A stretch of 64,000 nt of DNA. Source: Acanthamoeba lenticulata (Eukaryota > Discosea > Longamoebia > Acanthamoebidae). The stretch covers positions 62,001 to 126,000 of the forward strand of contig NAVB01000077.1 of assembly GCA_002179805.1 (NCBI GenBank). Direction: 5' to 3'. The translations under genes and the position numbers were made by a program. This document shows, piece by piece, positions 56,632 to 64,000 of the stretch. How positions within the stretch are numbered: the stretch's first letter is position 1; every line of letters begins with the position of its first letter. The notes under the pieces were generated by a model. The model saw nothing but the letters and a program-made list of their open reading frames with translations, was not told the DNA's origin and did not search any database.

Positions 56632-58111
56632 ATGGAGCCAGCGACACGCAACGAACGAAGACGAGGGTCACCGCCGGCTGGTGGGCGTGGTGGCCACAAC
56701 AAGATTATAGAGCACGAGAGCAAGCTCAGTTGTGGGCCGTTGTTGGCTGGCGGAATAGATGACGGGGGCGCAGATGCGTCGGTTTGGGCCACGGCATCCT
56801 TCTTCCTTGCAGGCCACACGGCCGTGTACTCGCCATCCTCGCAGTCAGTCTACCTCTTTGGCGGCTACGACGGAAGGTACCTGTTGTGCAAGGAGACAAA
56901 CGCCAAGCCAAACTCAAACCCTCTTGCAGCAAACGAACGAACCACCTCCACGTGCTACGAAACGCGCACACGTTGGCCACAGAGGGCGCAGAGAGTGGTG
57001 AGCTCTTGTGGGAGCGAGGTGCGCCAAGGAAGTCGAAGTTAAAATAAGTTGCGTATGGATGGAAGATGAATCGATTTGACCGGCGACTGCAACACAGCGA
57101 CGCTCGAGGGCGTGAGGGACAGGGCAGGCCATGGCTCCTTCATGCGAGACGGCAAGTTGTACATACACGCGGGCTACGACAGCCGACACAACGTGCTACA
57201 CGACCTCGTCGAGGTCGACGTCGAGTCCCGTACATCCTCCCCAAGCCAAAACCTCGCCTCTACTCAGGCTTTCAGTTGATTCTCTTCCTTCATGAACCAG
57301 ATGAGGACGGATATCAAGCGCGTACGCTCGAGTACAAGTCGGTGCTGCCCGACCTCGAACGGCGATGGCACTGCAACTTCCTGCTCGAAGACCACTACTT
57401 CGTGCACGGTGGATGGAACGACACGGGCGGACTGGGCGATCTCATCTACCTCGACCTCAACACGCTTAAGTGGTCGGCACCTCGATTCAAGGGCCCCGCG
57501 CCTTCCGCACGGCGCTGGCACACTCTGACGCAACTGCCGCACACCAACCGCTTCCTCCTCTTTGGCGGCTACAACGGGGGCAAGATGCCCCTCGGCGATG
57601 CCTTTTTTCTCAATGCTGGTTTGTACTTGAGTCCTTGCTCTTGTTCTTGTTCCTCGACGGCCGAGACCAGAAGAAACTGACACTTTGGTTGGACCAACAC
57701 AGAGACGCAGACGTGGACGCAGCCGCGATTCAAGGGCAAGATGCCAGGCCCGCGATGCCGCCACACGGTGACCGCCGTGGACGACAAGCAGTTGGTCATG
57801 CTCGGCGGCTACAAGGAGACCGACGACGCTATCTACAAGGAGATCAGCATCCTCCATACCGGTACTTGTCTTTCCTCCCCTGCTTGAAAGGAACCTCGGT
57901 CCAGCTCGTCTTGGCCACCGTTGACGTCTGCGCCTCGCGTTTAGACGACATGAGCTGGCACCAGGTGTCGAGCCGCGTGGTGGGGCCTCTGCTACCGGCC
58001 ATCCGAAGCGGCCACTCGGCCACCTCGTGTGCGGCGGCTGGAAGCCCGACTACATTCAACCGGCCTACTGGCTCGACCTCCGCCTCTGTTAAACGCCCAC
58101 TCGGCAAACAC
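56632..58111 (+). CDS. kelch-repeat beta-propeller protein, last blade frameshifted
   Basis: Exons 56632-56876, 56930-57018, 57098-57229, 57301-57618, 57703-57861 and 57945 onward join in phase. Kelch blades read SQSVYLFGGYDG, RDGKLYIHAGYDSRHNVLHD, LEDHYFVHGGWNDTGGLGDL, TNRFLLFGGYNGGKMPLGDA and DDKQLVMLGGYKETDDAIYK. They form a six- or seven-bladed propeller with no other domain seen. In the last exon the kelch sense moves by one base at about 58015: after RSGHSA, the neighbouring frame reads LVCGGWKPDYIQPAYWLDLR and stops at 58111. The unshifted frame runs to 58183, into the convergent gene. Either the assembly lacks one base or the allele is frameshifted. Binding partner unknown. Confidence 0.72.
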
Positions 58112-58170
58112 CCAAGAAGAAGTACACGTCGAACTGGTTCTGCTGTCTTCTGCATTCGCGACGTTGCTAT

Positions 58171-59907
58171 TTACATCATGTAGTCGGCGGCTACCGCTAC
58201 TGCTGTTGTCGCCGCGTTGTGGTCGACACTGGTCTCAAGTGGGTCCTCCTGGACGGGTTCGGCTTCGACCATGTGGACTGTGGTGGTAGCGCTTGCAACG
58301 TGGTGCGTTTCGAGAGGCGGGAGGATGGCGTCGTCGTCGATGTCGGTCTCGGGGAAGAGCTTGCGGCCGCGGAAGGGCGACAGGCCGGCGCGCACCTCGG
58401 CCTGGAAGCTCCGGGCGCGCGTCTCCTGCGTCCGGCGGATGCGACTCGTCTCGCGCTCCACGACCGAGCTCAGCTGCTTCTCGGGCGATCGCAACACGGC
58501 CGCCGACGGTGACGACCATGTGGGTGATGGCTTTGGGGCTGTTGTTGAAGACAATGAAGGTGATGGTGAGGACGGCACGGGAGAGGATGAAGGGGGTGTA
58601 GATGTCGTCGTTGTCGAGGTCAGCCGCAGCTGCCGAAACGGAGACGCAGAGAGCAACTGCGCCGACTGTGATGATGAAGAAGAGAAGGATGAAGAGGGCG
58701 AAGAAGCCGTCTTCAAAGGGCTGGTGTGTTGGTGCTTGTCGCGGAGCTTCTTGGTGAGCTCGCTCAGATTGGGCGGCGCGAGCGGGCCTGTCGTAGTGCT
58801 TCGTGGTGATGACGAGCTATGCGCGTCACCAGCGTGGCCGCTCGCCACCATGAAGCGCGAGGCGCTCAGCGGCGTTGTTGGTGTTGATGTGGGGCTCGAG
58901 GCCTGCTTGAAGGAGAGGCTGCCCAGGCGCTGGGGCGTGGCAAACTTGATAGGCGGCTTGCTGCTGGAAGCAACCGGGGACGGACTTGTGGTGGCCGAGC
59001 TAGGCGGCGTCTGCTGCTCCACGTGGCTGCTTTTGGTGATGCGTTTGTGCTCCTCTGCCTCCTTCGTCTGGGTCATTCTTGTCTTCGTCTTCGCTAAGTC
59101 TTCGACCACCCTCGGCGGCGACGAGAGGGGACGCGGAGCCGAGGGCGGGGAAACGCTGGTGCGCCGCCGCGTGTAGGTACCGCGCGACCTCGAGGGCGAC
59201 GAAGGAGGAGTCGTTGATGTTGAAGAGGAGAAAGAAGAGGAGGAGGAGAAGGACGGGTGGAGACTGGGGGTGGGCCGTGGGGAAAAGACGTCGGCAGGAG
59301 GCGGTGAGGATGGTGGCGCGACAGAAGGCGGCACGACTTCGGGGATCTCAATTCTCCTCTTCTTGGCCTTCTCTTTGCTCTCTCCTTGTGTTTCTCCGCT
59401 GGCAAGTGTGTCGCTAATGCCGTCGCCATCGGCGACGTCATCTTCGACCTTGCGCTTCGTAGAGTTGCGTGCAACGTCCATCTCATCGCTATGAGAAGAG
59501 AGCAACGGGTCGCAAGTGCGCTGGAGAGACGTCGTGAGCCTGAAGGAGGAAAATACACGTGGAGTGGCCGTCTCAGACGTAGCACAAGTAGTCGGCGTAG
59601 TGGAGGTCGGTGATGAATGAGGAGATTGATGCTGCGATTCATCGATATCTTCGATTCCAGCTCTCAGAACGCGTCTCTTTTCCTCAAGAGGCTCCATGAG
59701 CGAGCTGATTCGTTGCCGCTTCGCCACCTCGAGGACACGAACAGGATCGTTCGTACCCCACATTGACGAGCTGGCCTCGGTGAATGCGAACGGATCGTCC
59801 GGCATCACGAATGTCGTTGCGCGACTGCTACCGCTGGACTGATGTGTCCATGATTTAGTTCCTACTGGCAGAAGGGCACTGCGCGGCACCGGCGTGCAGC
59901 TGAACAT
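58171..59907 (-). CDS. Ser/Thr/Pro-rich low-complexity protein of unknown function
   Basis: Intronless, 578 residues from the ATG at 59907 (MFSCTPVPRS). The frame extends 14 codons upstream without an ATG. Most of it is Ser, Thr and Pro runs with many SP and SPR sites, a nuclear-like basic patch (KAKKRRIEIPEVVPP), and repeated SSSFSSSS-type stretches. Two segments look structured: DDPFAFTEASSSMWGTNDP near the start and ETSRIRRTQETRARSFQAEV...LSPFRGRKLFPE near the end. Composition suggests a disordered, phosphorylated nuclear or cytoskeletal protein, but I do not recognise a family. It is a credible gene because the frame is long, starts with ATG and ends just before the convergent kelch gene. 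Confidence 0.65.
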   Translation of the reverse strand: MFSCTPVPRSALLPVGTKSWTHQSSGSSRATTFVMPDDPFAFTEASSSMWGTNDPVRVLEVAKRQRISSLMEPLEEKRRVLRAGIEDIDESQHQSPHSSPTSTTPTTCATSETATPRVFSSFRLTTSLQRTCDPLLSSHSDEMDVARNSTKRKVEDDVADGDGISDTLASGETQGESKEKAKKRRIEIPEVVPPSVAPPSSPPPADVFSPRPTPSLHPSFSSSSSFSSSTSTTPPSSPSRSRGTYTRRRTSVSPPSAPRPLSSPPRVVEDLAKTKTRMTQTKEAEEHKRITKSSHVEQQTPPSSATTSPSPVASSSKPPIKFATPQRLGSLSFKQASSPTSTPTTPLSASRFMVASGHAGDAHSSSSPRSTTTGPLAPPNLSELTKKLRDKHQHTSPLKTASSPSSSFSSSSSQSAQLLSASPFRQLRLTSTTTTSTPPSSSPVPSSPSPSLSSTTAPKPSPTWSSPSAAVLRSPEKQLSSVVERETSRIRRTQETRARSFQAEVRAGLSPFRGRKLFPETDIDDDAILPPLETHHVASATTTVHMVEAEPVQEDPLETSVDHNAATTAVAVAADYMM

Positions 59908-60025
59908 GCGGGGCAACTTGTGTGTTGGGGTTGGATTTGCAACAAACAACGCAAAGCAACATAACCGTTGCCGGCAAAATTTTACTTACAAGAATTATTT
60001 CAAATTCGCTTTAAAATAAAAAAAT

Positions 60026-60961
60026 TTAAAAATTGTTTCTGCGCCCAAGCTGGGGTGAGTCGAGAAAGGCGGGCACAGGGGACGGCCGCTGGTAGACCGT
60101 CTCGGTGAGGCGGATGATGTCTCGCATGTGCTGCGTCTCCGCGTTGGGGTCCTCCTCAATACCTGCCGGCGTCGCGTTAGCCTCAATATTTACGTGTGAT
60201 TTATTTCCTCAGCCCACGAGTAGTACCAATTCGATAGACTGAGATGGAGCGCTTCTGGCGGAAGCAGTGAAGCTTGCCCTGCACGCTGACCAGACAGCCC
60301 ACCTGATCAAGAAGCGAAGCGTGAAGGAACGATCGAAATCAGAACAAGTAGTAGAAGAAGAAGAAGAAGGCCCAGCACAGATGGTGCACCTGCAGGTCGG
60401 CTAGTGGAACGCCACTATCTTGTGCGTTGTTGGCAAAGTAGGAGCAGCGTATGCGGCCCGTTCCGTCATCAACTGGCAGCAGAAATGACCAGCCATTAGC
60501 TCGCCATCATCACCATCGTCATGCGCCTCCTTGCCAAAAACGTCCTCTCTACATACCATCCAGAGCGAGATGGCCCTGCCGTGGCAGCGCCTCGACGATA
60601 ACACCCATCACGGCCACTCTTGTAATGGGGTGGCCATAGAGATTGAAAGGCTCTGGGGAGGAAGGTCATGGTGAACAACAAGTTGCTGGCGGTGACCCGG
60701 GGGGGGGGTGTTGGGACCAGAGTAGCCGGGCAGGGGAGGCAAAGTGAGGATATCTCCAATGAAGAGCTTGACGTGCGCCCAAAACAGAGGATCGAGGCCC
60801 CAATGAGCCAAAATGGGAGCCGTAGATGGTGTGGTGTGATTGATTCTTCTTCGCTTCGCTGTGTCAGCTATTTGAGAGCCTTCTTCCTCCTCTTCGTCAT
60901 TAGTTTGCAACCATCGTTGCAAATCAAGATAACCACTGAAGGGCTCTTCGTCCTCTTCCAT
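60026..60961 (-). CDS. STN1: CST complex subunit STN1 (telomere/replication OB-fold protein)
   Basis: Five exons (60697-60961, 60557-60652, 60390-60472, 60227-60302, 60026-60162) join in phase to 218 residues. After an acidic start, the STN1 N-terminal signature appears (WGLDPLFWAHVKLFIGDIL). The OB fold follows: NLYGHPITRVAVMGVIVEAL, DDGTGRIRCSYF, and VGCLVSVQGKLHCFRQKRSI. A last helix block reads QHMRDIIRLTETVYQRPSPV. STN1 with CTC1 and TEN1 binds single-stranded DNA, recruits polymerase alpha-primase to telomeres and helps restart replication. The protein is short: it lacks the C-terminal tandem winged-helix domain of human STN1 (368 residues), ending at the OB fold like the plant proteins. 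Confidence 0.85.
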
Positions 60962-61073
60962 GGTTGAAGAAAGAATGAAGGAATAACACTATTTTTGTTA
61001 CTTTTCCAGCCTAATTTATTGATGAAATCGGGCGTTACCTCAGACGCTGTACACACACTAAAGAGCTCCACCC

Positions 61074-61340
61074 TCAGTTGAGGTCATCATCGTCGAAATC
61101 ATCGCCAAAGTCTGCAAAGTAGATTGTTTGATTGATTAGGAGCTAACGAATGAACGAAGGGGCGATCAGAAGTGTACCATTGAAGAAGTCCAGGTCCACC
61201 ATCTTCACTTGTGGGCCCTCTTCCTGCATGGCAGCCATGATGGCAACTGCATCTTCGTGGTCCATGTCCATGTCCATCATGTACATCGACGGGTCGTCCA
61301 TCATCTGGGGCGCCGAGAAGAATCCTTTCATCGCATTCAT
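61074..61340 (-). CDS. COPS9: COP9 signalosome acidic subunit CSN9/CSNAP
   Basis: A 66-residue protein in two exons (61178-61340 and 61074-61111) spliced in phase. The end after splicing, DLDFFNDFGDDFDDDDLN, matches the human COPS9 tail (DFFNDFEDLFDDDD), the part that binds CSN3/5/6. The N-terminal part is Met/Asp-rich (MYMMDMDMDHED) and differs from the animal protein. CSN9 is the smallest subunit of the signalosome that removes NEDD8 from cullins. It is shorter than most gene finders' cut-offs. Divergent from SSRP1. Confidence 0.82.
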
Positions 61341-61618
61341 GGTGGGCTAGGTGGTGGAACAGCTGGCAAGGTGGGCGTGTTCAATCTGATGATCAATTTT
61401 GCTGTAGTGGGCTGTTCGTGTGAAGGCACATTTTGTTGCCGACATAAAAATCTGTTGTGAAAAGAAAAACAAAGGAAATCATTTCAAACAAAAAGGCGGG
61501 AGAACGCACACCAGCTTTCTTTTGTTTACCAACGGCCGGGCCCTGCGCAGCTGCATCTCTGCCTTGGAATCTTTAAATCGCTGCTCACTCTAGAGGGCTT
61601 GTCACAGCATCAAACGGC
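61341..61618. promoter_or_regulatory. shared divergent promoter region, COPS9 (-) and SSRP1 (+)
   Basis: 278 bases between the two opposed starts. AT-rich around 61440-61530; no defined box recognised. Confidence 0.45.
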
Positions 61619-63704
61619 ATGGAAGCGTCTGCAGCATCAATCCTTCAATTCCAAAACATCTCCCTTGGCGGGAAGGTGGCCGAGGTGCGCCACTTCTTCT
61701 TTCCTGTTTGTCGTAATCGCGTGCACAGATGGTGCTAACCCTGCGGCATATGGCACTCCTTGTCAATTTGCTTGCTTCGTCGTCAGTCTTCCGGAATAAT
61801 GAAGATCAATTCACAAGGAATGGGCTGGAAGTCCAAGGCGGGCAAGAGCGTGGCCATCATGGCAACGGATCTTCAGAAAGCCGAGTGGGTTCCCATCGGC
61901 AAGTCGTTCCAGCTCAAGCTTACCGTCAAGGGTGGGTCCACGTTCAAGTTCAACGGCTTCCTGCAGGCCAACCACAACGAGCTCAAGTCCTTCCTTGAGG
62001 CCAACTTCAAGCTCGAGCTCAAGCGCTTGGAGTATAACACGGCCGGCCGCAATTGGGGCCGCGTCGAGGCGCGCGGGCCCAACATGGTGTTCCAAGTGGG
62101 CGACATGCCGGCCTTCGAGGTTCCCTTCATGGACGTTGCCCAGTGCGCGCTGCAGAAGAACGAGGTCACCCTCGAGTTCCATCAGGACGACACATCGGCC
62201 TCGGTCGACAGCGAGTCTCTCGTTGAGCTTCGCCTCTACTTCCCGCCTGACTCGGATGTCGACGTCGATGTGCGTTACTGCGGCCGCTTCAACTCCTGTT
62301 TAAGCTCGGTCCAGTGGACTCACCTTCAAGGGGGGGGGGCTCATGGCGGTGTGTATGTCGTCTCGGCAGGAGTTCCACAAGCTCGTGCTGGACCGAGCTG
62401 ACGTGGTGTCCACGACCGGCGGTGGTCTCGCTACCTTCCCGCAGATCGTCGTGCTCACGCCCAGGCACGATACCTTTTCTTGGACTTCTTTGTCCTGTCA
62501 TTTGTTTTTAATCAGACTTTATACACAGAGGACGACACGATATCGAGATTTTCCCGACCTTCCTGCGCCTGCACGGTAAGACCTACGACTACAAGATCAT
62601 GTACAGTTCCATCTCGCACATCTTTGAGCTTCCCAAGCCCGACGACCGTTACGTGTGCTTCATGGTGCGCAGCCTCGGCTTTATTTTTTGTTTTGTTTTC
62701 TATTTTATTATTCAGTTGGCAACAACACAACTCAACGCGCTTGGAACAGGTGAGCCTGGATCCGCCTATCAGGCAGGGCGCGACGCGGTACCCGCACCTG
62801 GTGCTGCAGTTTGAGAAGACGACGAACATCGACCTGAAGGTGGCGCTGAAGGAGATGGAGGGCAAGCTGCCGCGCGAGAGCCAGCTCGAGGAAGAGATGT
62901 CGGGCAAGGCGTACAAAGTCTTCCGCCGCGTACTGCGCGAACTGACCCAAAAGAAGATCACCGTCCCGGGCGCCTTCCTGAGCCACCACCGCGCGCCGGC
63001 CATCAAGTGCTCGCTCAAGGCCAACGACGGCTACCTGTACCCGATGGACCGCTGCTTCATCTTTATCCACAAGCCGCCGACCCTCATCCGCTACTCGGAC
63101 GTCACCGTCGTCGAGTTTGCGCGCGTCTCCAGCGAGAAGAAGGGCGACATCCAGGGCGGGAGCCGCACCTTTGATCTCGTCGTCTACACCAAGGGCGGCA
63201 CCGACATCCTGTTTGCCGGCATGCAGCGCACCGAGTTCAAGCCCCTCGTCAACTTTATCCAGTCCAAGGGCCTCAAGATCAAGCGCATCTCCCACATGGA
63301 AGCCGGCGCCGATGCGTCGGGCGCCGATCCTGACCTGGCCCTGGAGGCCGTCGGCAACGACGAGGGCAGCTCCGAGGAGGACGACGACTTCATCGCCAAG
63401 GACGAGGCCGACGTTGACGAGGAGTTTGATGAGGTTCCACCTCCCTCTGACGATCATGATGATGATGGTGATAAGGATGACGATGTTGTTGTTCATCAAC
63501 TTACACCAACATCAACACCAACTATGACGACAGGGCGACGCCGAGCCACTCCAGGAGGATGAAGTCGACGAGGTCGACGAGGGGACGGGCCGCGGCAAGA
63601 GGAAGCGGGAGGAGGTCGACGCGAAGCCTGTCAAGCCCAGAGCGGGCGACAGCGGCGCCTCTGGCAAGAAGACTGCCTCTCGAGGCTCCGACATGGACGA
63701 GTGA
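61619..63704 (+). CDS. SSRP1: FACT complex subunit SSRP1/Pob3, without HMG box
   Basis: Exons 61619-61684, 61787-62269, 62370-62464, 62529-62664, 62750-63433 and 63534-63704 join to 544 residues. The Pob3 N-terminal domain (SSGIMKINSQGMGWKSKAGK, AEWVPIGKSFQLKL), the SSRP1 core (GRHDIEIFPTFLRLHGKTYD) and the tandem PH-like Rtt106 module (AIKCSLKANDGYLYPMDRCF) are complete. An acidic stretch and a basic tail (GRGKRKREEVDAKPVKPRAG) end it. FACT with Spt16 displaces and reinstates H2A-H2B dimers during transcription and replication. Like yeast Pob3 it has no HMG box, so a separate Nhp6-like protein is expected. The intron 62465-62528 has a GC donor. Confidence 0.94.
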
Positions 63705-64000
63705 ACGACGGCCGTCCCGTCTTGCTAACTGATGATGGCGCTCGTGTGCGGTAGTTTGAGGTTTATGAATGGACAACGTTGTGTCTGTTGTGCAAGGAAG
63801 GGTGCAGCGTTGGTGCTGAACGCTTCCTTGTGGTCGCCAGTAGAGGAGGAACTCATATATAAAAAAAAGCATCATAGGCCAACGTTGCATCATGTTCGAA
63901 GAAAGCAATCGTCCTCTCGGCGGCGAAGTAACGCCGTTGGTGCTCTCGCCGACACGAAGTTCTTTTTCTTCTTTTTTTGGCCTCATTTTGCTTTTGAATA
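63705..64000. other. 3' flank of SSRP1 at window end
   Basis: No convincing gene. It holds a 38-base hairpin at 63793-63830 and AT-rich patches near 63855 and 63965. Confidence 0.4.
63793..63830 (+). other. hairpin downstream of SSRP1
   Basis: CAAGGAAG and CTTCCTTG form an 8-bp outer stem; CAGC and GCTG form an inner stem; a four-base symmetrical internal loop lies between. It is about 90 bases past the stop, likely in the 3' UTR. Confidence 0.4.

Noticed and set aside
58112..58183. Kelch protein C-terminus ending at 58183
   Set aside because: Breaks the last blade and overlaps the convergent gene; the shifted frame keeps kelch sequence and stops at 58111.

Overview
The window looks like nuclear DNA of a free-living amoeba of the Acanthamoeba type. 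The genes are eukaryotic and dense, split by many short introns (mostly 60-110 nt, GT...AG). The coding DNA is GC-rich with AT-rich introns and spacers. The gene set is amoebozoan: a P2X channel, a Pob3-type FACT subunit without HMG box, spatacsin, and an F-box protein with amoeba-style CPWD repeats. The species is inferred from this style, not proven. No tRNA, rRNA, CRISPR array or intact transposon was seen.

Layout. 1-1800: 3' part of a P2X receptor (+). 1995-12349, all minus: SNF2/RING ATPase; G-patch/CHHC-finger and RS-rich coding regions that are probably one gene; GT64 exostosin-like transferase; UBE2T-type E2; VTT/TVP38 membrane protein. 12915-14811: USP14/Ubp6 (-), divergent from class I HDAC (+, 15149-17075). 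17299-28559: very large spatacsin gene (+). 28681-30265: PRPF31 (+). 30391-31552: glycoside-hydrolase-like pseudogene. 31595-32514: SCNM1 (-). 32730-33243: unidentified decayed coding stretch. 33623-38236: PSMD12/Rpn5 and a dynamin (+). 38512-41896: Rieske sterol-desaturase-like oxygenase and the CPWD-repeat protein (+). 42080-44944: FMN reductase and mitochondrial processing peptidase beta (-), divergent from cyclase-associated protein (+, 45329-47047). 47472-58111: UTP4, RCC1/BTB, F-box-CPBP fusion, kelch protein (all +). 58171-61340: low-complexity protein, STN1, COPS9 (-), divergent from SSRP1/Pob3 (+, 61619-63704).

There are no operons. The genes are housekeeping functions placed side by side: splicing (PRPF31, SCNM1, RS/G-patch/CHHC), ubiquitin and proteasome (UBE2T, USP14, PSMD12, COPS9, F-box), chromatin and DNA (HDAC, FACT, SNF2/RING, STN1), ribosome biogenesis (UTP4), and membrane traffic (spatacsin, dynamin, VTT). 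I checked exon phases base by base for GT64, UBE2T, VTT, HDAC, PRPF31, SCNM1, dynamin, the Rieske protein, MPP-beta, CAP, F-box-CPBP, STN1, COPS9 and SSRP1, and all close on whole codons. Other multi-exon genes are given by outer limits.

The most unusual items are an F-box fused in frame to a CPBP intramembrane protease, an inverted copy of an exon lying in the following intron of the RS/G-patch gene, a G-patch plus CHHC-finger protein, and two decayed coding regions flanking SCNM1.
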